Assembly (NCBI GenBank): GCA_017416285.1
Contig: JAFQCU010000025.1
Location: forward strand, 1-64,000
Source: Clostridia bacterium
GTDB taxonomy: Bacteria; Bacillota; Clostridia; Oscillospirales; Acutalibacteraceae
Length of the DNA stretch: 64,000 nt
Direction: 5' to 3'
Part shown: positions 45,557 to 54,517 of the stretch, piece by piece
How positions within the stretch are numbered: position 1 is the first letter of the stretch
How the letters are laid out: the number at the start of each line of letters is the position of its first letter
Program-made: the position numbers and the translations under genes
Notes under the pieces: generated by a model
Seen by the model: only the letters and a program-made list of their open reading frames with translations
Databases searched by the model: none
Told to the model about the DNA's origin: nothing

Positions 45557-46683
45557 TTTAAAACCTTTCTGATTTGCTTTTTCGCAACGGTTAAAGCTTC
45601 GCAAAGCTTATCAACGTCATCGGTGGTTGTAGAGTAATCAAAGCTTATACGAAGCATAGAATCCTGAAGCTTTTCATTTGCACCGATTTCCTTTAAAACA
45701 TAGCTTGTACTGCCCTTTGCACAGGCGCTTCCGCTTGAAACAAAAATCCCCTTGATTTCTAAAAAATGAAGCATGGTTTCACTGCGGTAGCCTGGAATTG
45801 ATATATTTAAAATATACGGTAAGCCATTATCAAACGAATTAATAATAACGTCACCGTCGCTTAGCAGCTTTTCTTTTGCATAGTCATAAAGCTCACGCAT
45901 TTTTGAAAGACTTGTGGTCGGGTTGGGCAATTCCTCAACAGCACCGCAAAGTGAAGCAATAAGCGGCACACATTCCGTACCCGAGCGCATACCCTTTTCC
46001 TGACCGCCGCCAACAATAAAAGGGGCAATGTTGCATTTTTGATTTTTGTATAAAAACCCGATACCCTTCGGGGCGTGAATTTTATGACCGCTTGCACTTA
46101 GCATATCAACGCCAAGTCGTGAGGGGTTTATCGGCATTTTACCAAAGCCCTGTACCGCATCGGTATGAAAGTATGCAAAGGGTGAAAGCTGTCTTGTAAG
46201 CTTTACTGCCCCCTCAATCGGTTGTATTGTGCCGATTTCATTATTGACAAGCATAATGCTTACCAGCAGGGTTTTTTCGTTTAAGGCATTACTTAAATCG
46301 TCGAGTGAAATAACACCGTTAGAATTCGGCTTTAAATAAATAATCTCAAACCCTAAAGCTTCCATACGCTTTGCGGCTTCTAAAACCGACGGATGCTCTA
46401 TCGAGGTGGTAATAATTCGATTGCCACGGTTTTTTCGGTAAAGAGCGGACATAAATGCCATATTATTGGCTTCGCTTCCGCAAGAGGTGAAAATAATTTC
46501 ACTTTCCTTACAATTAAGCGATTTTGCCACCGTTTTACGTGAAGTATTGACAATATCCTCGGCGTTCATGCCTAAAATGTGCAAAGAAGACGGGTTGCCC
46601 CAATTTTCTGTCAAAGCGTTGTTTAAATACTCGATTGCTTTATCACAAGGCTTTGTTGTTGCCGAATTATCAAGATATATCAT
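45553..46683 (-). CDS. cysteine desulfurase (NifS/IscS family)
   Basis: A PLP enzyme that takes sulfur from cysteine. The 376-residue product begins MIYLDNSATTKP, has the PLP lysine in SASGHKIHAPKG (about 202) and the active-site cysteine in SSGSACAKGS (about 322), a group II-like short Cys loop. It directly precedes thiI and overlaps it by 4 bases; the Bacillus nifZ-thiI pair has the same order, so the sulfur most likely goes to tRNA 4-thiouridine. The ATG at 46683 follows GGGGGTGAAGTA; no iscU is nearby. Confidence 0.94.
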   Translation of the reverse strand: MIYLDNSATTKPCDKAIEYLNNALTENWGNPSSLHILGMNAEDIVNTSRKTVAKSLNCKESEIIFTSCGSEANNMAFMSALYRKNRGNRIITTSIEHPSVLEAAKRMEALGFEIIYLKPNSNGVISLDDLSNALNEKTLLVSIMLVNNEIGTIQPIEGAVKLTRQLSPFAYFHTDAVQGFGKMPINPSRLGVDMLSASGHKIHAPKGIGFLYKNQKCNIAPFIVGGGQEKGMRSGTECVPLIASLCGAVEELPNPTTSLSKMRELYDYAKEKLLSDGDVIINSFDNGLPYILNISIPGYRSETMLHFLEIKGIFVSSGSACAKGSTSYVLKEIGANEKLQDSMLRISFDYSTTTDDVDKLCEALTVAKKQIRKVLK

Positions 46684-46784
46684 TACTTCACCCCCAAAAA
46701 CCAATACATAATCAATTATAATATATAATAATTAAAAAGACAATAGAAAACATAAAATTTTCAAATTATTCATAAAATGTTGCG

Positions 46785-48086
46785 GTGAGTAATTTGTTAG
46801 ACTTTGTTTTAACCCTTGTTTCGGGTTCGCTTCCTTTTTGTTTAACTGTGCTGACAGGCGGATATTTTACGTTCAAAACACGTTGTTTTCAGTTGCGTTA
46901 TTTCGGGGATTCGATGAAAGCCCTAAAGGGCGTAAAAGGCGGTGGAATAAATAGCTTTTCAGCAATGTGCAATTCGCTTTCTGCAGCGCTTGGTACAGGC
47001 AATATCGTCGGTGTTGCAGCGGCCTTATCAACAGGGGGCGCAGGCGCCGTTTTTTGGATGTGGATAAGCGCATTTTTGGGTATGATTATAAAGTCGGCTG
47101 AAATCGCTTTAGGTGTCTTTTACCGCAGTAAAAATAATGAAAATTTTATTGGTGGACCGCACGTTTATATTAAAAATGCAATGCCGCATAAAGTGCAGTT
47201 TTTAAGTTTGTTTTTTGCTTTTTGGGGGCTTTTAGCAACATTTTTTTGCGGCAATATGACCCAAATAAATTCGGCGGTTTCGGGTATTTCAAAAAGCTTT
47301 AATATGCGGTTTTTAATTGGCACATTATCGGCGGTTATTGTGTTTTTTATAATCTGTGGCGGCATCTCAAAAATTGCTGATTTTTTAAGCAGGCTTTTAC
47401 CGTGTATGGCGACAATTTACATATTACTTTGCCTTGGCATAATTTTAAAAAACTATACGGCTTTACCACAAGCCTTTGAAAGCATTCTTGTGGGTGCTTT
47501 TTCGCCCAAAGCGGTGACGGGCGGGGCTGTAGGAAGCATTTTAACAGTAATATCGGTGGGCGCATCAAAGGGTATTTTTTCAAATGAAGCCGGCGTTGGC
47601 ACCGCCGCTATTGCTCACTCATCGGTTAACACCGCAAAACCGTTTTCACAAAGCCTTTACGGTATTTTTGAAGTGTTTGTCGACACAATTCTTTTATGTA
47701 CCTTAACAGCATTGACAATTTTAACAAGCGGGGTTATTATAGATTATAATAAAGCCCCTGCATCAACCCTTACAATTTCGGCGCTTTCTACTCTTTACGG
47801 TAACGCTTCGGGGTACATTTTAAGCGCAATTTTATTGCTTTTTGCTGTGTCAAGTGTTATCGGTTGGGCAACCTACGGTATAAATTTCAGTGAGTTTTTA
47901 TTTGGCACAAATGGTAAAAAAGTGTTTATTATAATTTATCCGTTTTTTTGTATAGCAGGGTCAGTTTTATCAGCAAGCCTTGTGTGGAAATTGGCTGAGC
48001 TTTTTAACGGTATTTTGGTAATTATAAATCTTTTAATATTGATTTTTTTGTCAAAAAAGGTTTTGTGGCTTTTAAAGGAGAAGTAA
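46785..48086 (+). CDS. sodium:alanine/glycine symporter (AGCS family)
   Basis: A 433-residue membrane protein with about ten TM segments. The family signature ALGTGNIVGVAAALSTGGAG (about 67-86) and the conserved SVGASKGIFSNEAGVGTAAI segment (about 260-279) are present, with FxxRxQLRYF near the start. It imports alanine or glycine with Na+. The start is GTG at 46785. It is divergent from the desulfurase and is followed 1 base later by the M24 peptidase, so imported and peptide-derived amino acids are probably handled together. Confidence 0.94.
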   Translation: MSNLLDFVLTLVSGSLPFCLTVLTGGYFTFKTRCFQLRYFGDSMKALKGVKGGGINSFSAMCNSLSAALGTGNIVGVAAALSTGGAGAVFWMWISAFLGMIIKSAEIALGVFYRSKNNENFIGGPHVYIKNAMPHKVQFLSLFFAFWGLLATFFCGNMTQINSAVSGISKSFNMRFLIGTLSAVIVFFIICGGISKIADFLSRLLPCMATIYILLCLGIILKNYTALPQAFESILVGAFSPKAVTGGAVGSILTVISVGASKGIFSNEAGVGTAAIAHSSVNTAKPFSQSLYGIFEVFVDTILLCTLTALTILTSGVIIDYNKAPASTLTISALSTLYGNASGYILSAILLLFAVSSVIGWATYGINFSEFLFGTNGKKVFIIIYPFFCIAGSVLSASLVWKLAELFNGILVIINLLILIFLSKKVLWLLKEK

Positions 48087-48087
48087 A

Positions 48088-49155
48088 ATGATAAAGAGAA
48101 TTGAAAATCTTCAGAAAAACCTAAAGAAAGACGAAGCGTTTATAGTTTATTACGGTCCGAATCGTTTTTATCTTACGGGTTTTAGTTCATCTGCTGGAGT
48201 TGTGATTGTAACTGCTGAAAGTGCAGATTTTATTATCGATTTTCGTTATTATGAAAAAGCAAAAAGGCTTGTAAAAAGCTGTAATGTAATTTTAAGCAAT
48301 AAAATTTGGCAACAAATTAACGACATACTAAAAAAACAAAAAATTACAACCGTTTATACCGAAACTCGCACACTTCCATTAGCTGACTTTTTTGCACTTA
48401 AAAAGAATTTGAGTGGCGTTACAATCAGTGACGATAATTGTCAAGAGGATTATTTATATTCATTGCGTTCGGTTAAAAGCGCTGATGAATTAACCCTTAT
48501 GCGGCAGGCACAGGCACTTACAGATGATGCGTTTGATTATATTCTTGATTATATACGCCAAGGCAAAACCGAAAAAGCAATAGCTTTGGAAATGGAATTT
48601 TATATGCGAAAACACGGCAGCGATGGCATAGCCTTTGATTTTATTGTGGTCAGTGGTGAAAATTCATCCTTACCACACGGCACACCAACCGACCGCCAAG
48701 TACAAAACGGTGATTTTATTACTATGGATTTTGGCGCAAGATATGGCGGCTATTGTGCGGATATGACACGCACTATCGCACTTGGTGAGGTTTCAGAAAA
48801 GCAACGTTTGGTTTACGATACGGTACTCAAAGCTCAACGTGAAGCGCTATCGCAAATAAAAGCGGGTGCAATTTGCAAGGAAATTGATGCAGTCGCCCGC
48901 AACATTATTGATAACGCCGGCTTTAAGGGTTGCTTCGGTCACGGCCTCGGGCATAGCTTGGGCATTGAGGTTCACGAATCGCCTTCGTTTAATTTAAGAG
49001 ATACCACCCTCCTAAAAAGCGGTATGGTGCTATCGGTTGAGCCCGGTATTTACCTTGAAAACGAATTTGGTGTAAGAATTGAGGACGTTGTTTGCGTTAC
49101 CGATAACGGCTGCGAAGACCTCACCAAAAGCCCGAAGGAATTGATTATATTATAA
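48088..49155 (+). CDS. Xaa-Pro aminopeptidase/dipeptidase (M24B)
   Basis: A 355-residue proline-specific aminopeptidase. An N-terminal creatinase-like domain (about 1-125) is followed by the pita-bread fold with metal ligands in TMDFGARYGGYCADMTRT, GHGLGHSLGIEVHESP, SVEPGIY and VRIEDVVC. An aminopeptidase acting on peptides with Pro at position 2, or a Xaa-Pro dipeptidase, cannot be separated from sequence alone. GGAG precedes the ATG; it is only 1 base from the AGCS stop. Confidence 0.93.
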   Translation: MIKRIENLQKNLKKDEAFIVYYGPNRFYLTGFSSSAGVVIVTAESADFIIDFRYYEKAKRLVKSCNVILSNKIWQQINDILKKQKITTVYTETRTLPLADFFALKKNLSGVTISDDNCQEDYLYSLRSVKSADELTLMRQAQALTDDAFDYILDYIRQGKTEKAIALEMEFYMRKHGSDGIAFDFIVVSGENSSLPHGTPTDRQVQNGDFITMDFGARYGGYCADMTRTIALGEVSEKQRLVYDTVLKAQREALSQIKAGAICKEIDAVARNIIDNAGFKGCFGHGLGHSLGIEVHESPSFNLRDTTLLKSGMVLSVEPGIYLENEFGVRIEDVVCVTDNGCEDLTKSPKELIIL

Positions 49156-49157
49156 TA

Positions 49158-49190
49158 AAAACCGCAAGGAAATTCCTTGCGGTTTTATTT
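49158..49190. terminator. bidirectional terminator of the ACCGCAAGG type
   Basis: AAAACCGCAAGGAA/TTCCTTGCGGTTTT stem, practically identical to the one at 38776, between the convergent M24 and prfC genes. Confidence 0.88.
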
Positions 49191-50783
49191 TTAATCCTTG
49201 CTGAAATCTTCAAGAATAAGGCCTTCGTTCTTTTCAAGCGCCCAATTAATATTCCATTCGCTTGTAAAAATAAGAATGTTATTACCCTTAAAGTCCTGCA
49301 CCCATTTTGTGTCAGAAGTAAGGTTCAGCTTTTTAACGTCAATACCCTTGTTCTTTATCCAACGGATATAGGAGTACGGCAAATCGTTTCTTATAACGTC
49401 AACGTTATATTCGTTTTTAAGGCGGTATTCAAGCACCTCAAACTGAAGCACGCCAACAACACCAACAATAACACGCTCCATACCTGTGTTGGGTTCGTGG
49501 AAAATCTGAATAGCACCCTCCTGCGCTATCTGTTCAACACCCTTTACAAACTGCTTACGCTTTAGGCTATCCTTTTGTTCAATCATTGAAAAATGCTCAG
49601 GCGCAAAGGTGGGAATACCCTCAAACTGCACCTTTTTCTTTGCCGAACAAACGGTGTCGCCTATTGAATAAATACCGGGGTCGAATACGCCGATAATATC
49701 ACCCGCATAAGCCTCATTTATAATTTGTCTTTCCTCTGCCATCATTTGCTGTGGTTGTGAAAGACGTACGGGCTTGCCAGCCTGAACGTGGAAATAATCT
49801 GCCCCACGCTCAAACTTACCGGAGCATATACGGAAAAAGGTGATGCGGTCACGGTGGTTTTTATTCATATTTGCCTGAATTTTAAAGGCAAATGCCGAAA
49901 ATTCCTCATCAAAGGGCGAAACCTCATCTTCGCCCGAAAGTCGTGGCAACGGCGGAGTTGTCATCTTTAAGAAGTTTTCAAGGAAGACTTCAATACCAAA
50001 GTTCATAAGTGCCGAGCCAAAGAAAACCGGACTAAGCTCACCCTTGCGAACCTTTTCCAAATCGAATTCAAAACTTGCGCCATCTAAAAGCTCAATTTGG
50101 TCAACAAGCTCTGCACGCTGATAAGGTCCGATAAGCTCATCCATTCTTTCAATATCCGTAATATCGCATGGGGTGGGCTTGATTTTGTTCATACCCTTGT
50201 GCATATCAGAAAACGATAAAATTTCACGCTTGTCACGGTCGAACACACCTTTAAAGCTTACGCCACAGCCAATCGGCCAGTTTACGGGATAGGTGCCGAT
50301 GCCGAATTCCTTTTCAAGCTCGTCTAAAAGCTCAAACGGGTCACGTGCCTCACGGTCAAGCTTATTGATAAAAGTAAATATCGGAATATGTCTACGAGCA
50401 CATACCTTAAAAAGCTTACGGGTTTGGGCTTCTATACCCTTTGCCGCATCAATAACCATTACAACACTGTCGGCCGCCATAAGTGTGCGGTAGGTGTCCT
50501 CCGAGAAGTCCTGATGTCCGGGGGTATCAAGAATATTTATACAATATCCGTCATATTCAAACTGCATAACCGACGAGGTAATTGAAATACCACGCTGTTT
50601 TTCAAGCTCCATCCAGTCACTAACTGCGTGCTTGGCAGTAGCTTTACCCTTTACCGAGCCTGCGGTCTGAATTGCACCGCCGTATAAAAGGAATTTTTCA
50701 GTTAAAGTAGTTTTACCCGCGTCAGGGTGGGAAATTATAGCAAAGGTTCGGCGTCTGCCGATTTCACGTTGTAATTCGGTCAC
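49191..50783 (-). CDS. prfC: peptide chain release factor 3
   Basis: RF3 is a GTPase that recycles RF1/RF2. The 530-residue product has the G1 motif HPDAGKTT (19-26), DTPGHQDFSEDT (G3), NKLD (G4) and RF3-specific segments such as FERGADYFHVQAGKPVRL. It is complete and stands alone with its own promoter at 50817-50845. AGGAGAATTATT precedes the ATG. Confidence 0.97.
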   Translation of the reverse strand: MTELQREIGRRRTFAIISHPDAGKTTLTEKFLLYGGAIQTAGSVKGKATAKHAVSDWMELEKQRGISITSSVMQFEYDGYCINILDTPGHQDFSEDTYRTLMAADSVVMVIDAAKGIEAQTRKLFKVCARRHIPIFTFINKLDREARDPFELLDELEKEFGIGTYPVNWPIGCGVSFKGVFDRDKREILSFSDMHKGMNKIKPTPCDITDIERMDELIGPYQRAELVDQIELLDGASFEFDLEKVRKGELSPVFFGSALMNFGIEVFLENFLKMTTPPLPRLSGEDEVSPFDEEFSAFAFKIQANMNKNHRDRITFFRICSGKFERGADYFHVQAGKPVRLSQPQQMMAEERQIINEAYAGDIIGVFDPGIYSIGDTVCSAKKKVQFEGIPTFAPEHFSMIEQKDSLKRKQFVKGVEQIAQEGAIQIFHEPNTGMERVIVGVVGVLQFEVLEYRLKNEYNVDVIRNDLPYSYIRWIKNKGIDVKKLNLTSDTKWVQDFKGNNILIFTSEWNINWALEKNEGLILEDFSKD

Positions 50784-50816
50784 AATAATTCTCCTAATAT
50801 TTATTCACAATTTATT

Positions 50817-50845
50817 ATATTAACATAATAAAAGCATTTTATCAA
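50817..50845 (-). promoter_or_regulatory. sigma-A promoter for prfC
   Basis: Minus-strand TTGATA (50840-50845) and TAATAT (50817-50822), spacer 17 bp, 34 bases ahead of prfC. Confidence 0.5.
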
Positions 50846-50849
50846 GAAA

Positions 50850-50885
50850 AAATTAAAACGGTCGGCCATTGTGCGCCAACCGCTT
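50850..50885 (-). terminator. intrinsic terminator after the truncated alkaline phosphatase
   Basis: CGGTTGGC/GCCGACCG stem with an adjoining A/T arm, followed on the minus strand by TTTTAATTTTTT. Confidence 0.75.
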
Positions 50886-50899
50886 TAATGTATTAAAAA

Positions 50900-51460
50900 C
50901 TACCAATTACCTTTAACAGCATTTATTACAAAATTCGCAACCTCGGTGTTATCAACGGTTTTGCCGTTAAAATACTCTACACCGTAGCCAAGCGCAAAAA
51001 TCTTTACATCTGTTGACGTATGATTAGTGGTGCTAAAAAGCGCATTAGTTACTGCCTCATCCTCGTTTGGAAGTCTAACCCCGCCTGTTTCATGGTCAGA
51101 GGTTATAATAAGCAAAGTGTCAGGGTTGCTTTTCATAAAATTAAGCACCGTAACCACCGCCTTGTCCAACACGGGCACAGCGTCAATCTTACCATTTATA
51201 TCATTATTGTGACCTGCCTTGTCGGCTAAAGTGTTTTCAATCATAAGAAAAAAGCCGTTTTTGTTTTTTAGGCGGTCCAAAGCGATTTGGGTATACATTT
51301 GCAAAGAACTTACCTCTTCGTCTGGTGAGGAATTAGAAGAATTTTCAACGTTACCAAGACTTGTATTGTCTGAATTATTTAAGTTTTCCTCTCCCTTACA
51401 AGCGGTTACTGTTAGCAAAATAAGCATAACAATTAAGCACGATAAAATTTTCTTAAACAT
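50900..51460 (-). CDS. alkaline phosphatase lipoprotein with the catalytic N-terminal half missing
   Basis: A 186-residue protein that joins a lipoprotein signal peptide (lipobox VTAC at Cys21) and a Ser/Asn-rich linker directly to the C-terminal half of a PhoA-type alkaline phosphatase. Zinc/magnesium ligands of that half are present with the right spacing: ENTLADKAGH (E322, D327 and H331 of E. coli PhoA), SDHETGG (D369, H370) and NHTSTDV (H412). The N-terminal part with the nucleophilic Ser102 and Asp51 is absent, so hydrolysis is unlikely. It looks like an internal deletion. The start ATG at 51460 has AGGTGATTCAAT before it. Upstream neighbour: the GH at 51509. Confidence 0.8.
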   Translation of the reverse strand: MFKKILSCLIVMLILLTVTACKGEENLNNSDNTSLGNVENSSNSSPDEEVSSLQMYTQIALDRLKNKNGFFLMIENTLADKAGHNNDINGKIDAVPVLDKAVVTVLNFMKSNPDTLLIITSDHETGGVRLPNEDEAVTNALFSTTNHTSTDVKIFALGYGVEYFNGKTVDNTEVANFVINAVKGNW

Positions 51461-51508
51461 ATTGAATCACCTATAAAGCCAAAGTAAAAACTTAATAATC
51501 CACTGTAG

Positions 51509-52741
51509 TTATTCCTCGGTAAAAGGCTGACCGTTAAGATAAGAAATCATATTGCTGACAAGCAAATTCCAGCTTTGGAAGCCCTGATTTGATATACCCT
51601 CGCCCGTCTCGGGGTCATAATATTCGTGGAATTCGCCACATTCGGATAAATCACGTCCAAATAGATTTATTGTCTTTTCGGCCATTTCCTTTGCCAAATC
51701 CTCATAACCATATTTAAGAAGTGCCTTAAAGATTAAATAGTTTGAAACGCCCCATATGGGACCAAGCCAATCCGACGGATTTCCGCTTTCCTTGATAAGA
51801 TACATTTTTTCACTTTTAGAAAGGGTTCTTATACCGTAGTCAGAATAAAAAATGTTAGATTTTAAATAGTTTTCTTTTACCATACGCTCGGCCTGTTCAT
51901 CAGTTGCAATACCTGCCCACATAGCCAAAAAGCCCGACCACACGTCAATTTTTTGGATTAACGTGTTCCAATGTCTGGGACAGCCCATATGTATCCAATG
52001 GTCGCTGTTAATTGGAAGAAGATTAACGTCCACACTATAATAAAAGCCGTTTCTTTCATCATAACACTTATCGTTTATAACCGCCTTTAACGTATTAGCC
52101 AAATTTGTATAATACTCTCTGTCGGCATTTTCATTTAGGTTATCAGCAATTTCAGCCATTGCTAACAATTCCTTATACATAAGGCAGTTAAGATAAATAG
52201 AAGCAGAGCTTCTTTTTGGGCGATAAAATGTGCAAGGGTCATTATCTACGCCGATTGCCCAGTCGTCAATAAAAACGTAGAGTCCGCTTTCATGCTTACA
52301 GTTGTTTTCATAAAACGCAAGAAATTTCTTAAGCTTTTGATATTCATCCTTAATCCACGAAAAATCGTTATTAAACTTGCAAACAAATAAAGTATGCTGA
52401 GCAATAACCGGCTTTGCACCGTTCGATTCACCGCTTTCACTTTCGCAAAAGGTGCTCTCGCCCGATGTCATAAACGGAATACTGCCGTTATCATACATAT
52501 TTTCTAAAAAATTAAGAATACAGCCCTTTTGATACTCGGAAAAATCGGCTTTTTCCTCATCGGTTGTCAAGGTATTAGAAATCGCAACGTCGGTAAGCCA
52601 GCTATCCCAATCCCAAATTTCTTGAGCATAACAAGCACCCGGCACTATAAACTTGTGCGGAAGTTTTCCCGAAGGCTCACGCAAAATTTTATTCTTTTGT
52701 TCTTTTATGTACTTTACAATTAATTCCTCGTAATTATTCAA
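51509..52741 (-). CDS. MGH1-like / GH63-related alpha-glycosidase
   Basis: A 410-residue (alpha/alpha)6-barrel glycoside hydrolase. EIWDWDSWLTDVAI near residue 41, PSDWLGPIWGVSNYL near 328 and GFQSWNLLVSNMI close to the C-terminus match the MGH1-like/GH63-GH37 group (mannosylglycerate hydrolase, trehalase-like). It has no signal peptide, so it probably acts on intracellular sugars. Substrate is unresolved. It overlaps nothing; its start is 6 bases from the GH29 stop, so the two are probably co-transcribed. Confidence 0.8.
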   Translation of the reverse strand: MNNYEELIVKYIKEQKNKILREPSGKLPHKFIVPGACYAQEIWDWDSWLTDVAISNTLTTDEEKADFSEYQKGCILNFLENMYDNGSIPFMTSGESTFCESESGESNGAKPVIAQHTLFVCKFNNDFSWIKDEYQKLKKFLAFYENNCKHESGLYVFIDDWAIGVDNDPCTFYRPKRSSASIYLNCLMYKELLAMAEIADNLNENADREYYTNLANTLKAVINDKCYDERNGFYYSVDVNLLPINSDHWIHMGCPRHWNTLIQKIDVWSGFLAMWAGIATDEQAERMVKENYLKSNIFYSDYGIRTLSKSEKMYLIKESGNPSDWLGPIWGVSNYLIFKALLKYGYEDLAKEMAEKTINLFGRDLSECGEFHEYYDPETGEGISNQGFQSWNLLVSNMISYLNGQPFTEE

Positions 52742-52747
52742 AACAAA

Positions 52748-54334
52748 TCACCTTTTAAAAACACTGATTTTAACTTCATTACTAAAGCCATCGCAATCGT
52801 AAGATACGATTTTGATTTTATACGAACCTTCGATAAGCTTAAACTGGCATACCTCATGTTCGGAAGAATGTACTCCGAAATAAACCGATTCGTATTGTGA
52901 ACCGTTAAATGCGAATATTTCAAAATATGGAAGCTTTTCACCCTCAAAAATAACGGTATTAAACGGGAAAATTCCACCAAATTCGATTTCAACCTCGGTT
53001 TTATTGTTAATAATTTTTGCACTGGGCAAATTTACAAGGTCAAAAATTTCGCCACTTTCAAAGCTTTCAACAAAATAAGCCTCGTCCGCATAAAACGCTC
53101 CAACATATTTTAATACGGGCTTTATATCCGCTTGACCGGTTATTCTTAAGGCATCAGCTGTAATGGTATCAAAATGTCTTGCAAAGCAATTACCAACAAC
53201 CTTGCCCTGCGATAATAACATCCACTTGCCGCCTTGTAAAGCCTCAACCACAAAATTATTAATTCGCTGGCCAAAGGCAATATCTTCTTCCAGCCTGATG
53301 CAGTTAATCTTTTTCGGTGCATCAAACTTAAACTCAAGCGTGAAATCCTTATCAAGCGCACTAATATCAATATTTTCATTTAAAACATTTTCCTTGAAAA
53401 TGTCGTTTATTGCTTCATGCCACAACTTTAAATTTGTGGCATCCTTTTCGCATATAAGGCCGCTTTTATTGGGCGGAACGTTTAATAAAATACCACAATT
53501 TTTGCCAACCGAATCAAACCAATAATTTGTTAATTGAACGGGCGATTTTACCAAATCATCCTGTTCTTTATGATAAAACCAACCAGGTCTTATTGACATA
53601 TCACATTCGGCGGGAATAAACCGATTTCCGTCCTTTTTACCGCAAAAAAGCTCACTTGTAGTTTCGGTTTCCAACGCAGATGCATCAATCGTTGCATAGC
53701 AGTTTTCATCCGCCCTGCCAAGCTCGTTTCCTATCCAACGAACATCGATAAATTCTGTCGCACCAAGAGAACCGAAGATTACACAATCCTTTTGATTTTG
53801 TCTTACAATATTAGCCCATCTTGCCCAGTCATAATTTGCTTCGGTGCTGCCCGCACCGTCCCACCAACACTCATATATAGCGCCGTAATTTGTCATAAGC
53901 TCGGTGAGCTGTGCAGCATAGTAATCGTTATACTTATCTGTGCCCCACTCTTTAAAATTTCTGTCCCAAGGTGATAGATAAAGACCGGGCTTTATGCCGT
54001 ATTTTTTACAAGCGTCAACAAATTCTCTCACAACGTCGCCGTTTCCATTTTTATAAGGACTATTTTTTACCGAATGTTCGGTATACTTGCTCGGCCATAG
54101 ACAGAAACCGTCGTGATGCTTGGCGGTAAGTATGGCGTTAGTAAAGCCCGCATTAACGAACACCTTCATCCACTGCTCACAGTCCAAATTTGTCGGGTTG
54201 AACAGCTCGGGCGATTCACTTCCGTCACCCCATTCATTTCCGGTAAATGTATTAATAGAAAAATGAATAAACGCCGTCTTTCTCTTATACCAATCTAATT
54301 GTCTTTCATTAGGAATTAAAATTTCATTACTCAT
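52748..54334 (-). CDS. alpha-L-fucosidase (GH29)
   Basis: A 528-residue fucosidase. The N-terminal GH29 barrel has TAFIHFSINTFTGNEWGDG, AILTAKHHDGFCLWPSKYTE and the nucleophile Asp in YECWWDGAGS (about residue 188), and a beta-sandwich C-terminal domain (about 340-528) follows. No signal peptide, so it is likely to act on imported fucosylated oligosaccharides. With the downstream MGH1-like gene it forms a minus-strand pair divergent from the GH94 gene. A GCGAGGTATTTT SD precedes the ATG at 54334. Confidence 0.93.
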   Translation of the reverse strand: MSNEILIPNERQLDWYKRKTAFIHFSINTFTGNEWGDGSESPELFNPTNLDCEQWMKVFVNAGFTNAILTAKHHDGFCLWPSKYTEHSVKNSPYKNGNGDVVREFVDACKKYGIKPGLYLSPWDRNFKEWGTDKYNDYYAAQLTELMTNYGAIYECWWDGAGSTEANYDWARWANIVRQNQKDCVIFGSLGATEFIDVRWIGNELGRADENCYATIDASALETETTSELFCGKKDGNRFIPAECDMSIRPGWFYHKEQDDLVKSPVQLTNYWFDSVGKNCGILLNVPPNKSGLICEKDATNLKLWHEAINDIFKENVLNENIDISALDKDFTLEFKFDAPKKINCIRLEEDIAFGQRINNFVVEALQGGKWMLLSQGKVVGNCFARHFDTITADALRITGQADIKPVLKYVGAFYADEAYFVESFESGEIFDLVNLPSAKIINNKTEVEIEFGGIFPFNTVIFEGEKLPYFEIFAFNGSQYESVYFGVHSSEHEVCQFKLIEGSYKIKIVSYDCDGFSNEVKISVFKR

Positions 54335-54448
54335 AAAATACCTCGCTATAAAAATAGGCTTTATTCTAGTCTATCTTAACAACTCGAATAAAGTCAACGG
54401 GATACGCCGAATAACAAAAAAATTTTCAACTTGAAGCAAAAAAGTTCA

Positions 54449-54477
54449 TTGTAATGACCCGATAAAAAGTTTATAAT
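54449..54477 (+). promoter_or_regulatory. sigma-A promoter for the GH94 gene
   Basis: TTGTAA (54449-54454) and TATAAT (54472-54477), spacer 17 bp, 40 bases before the ATG. Confidence 0.5.
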
Positions 54478-54517
54478 ACTTTTGATTAAGCATAAAATTA
54501 TTAATAGGAGGAAAGCA

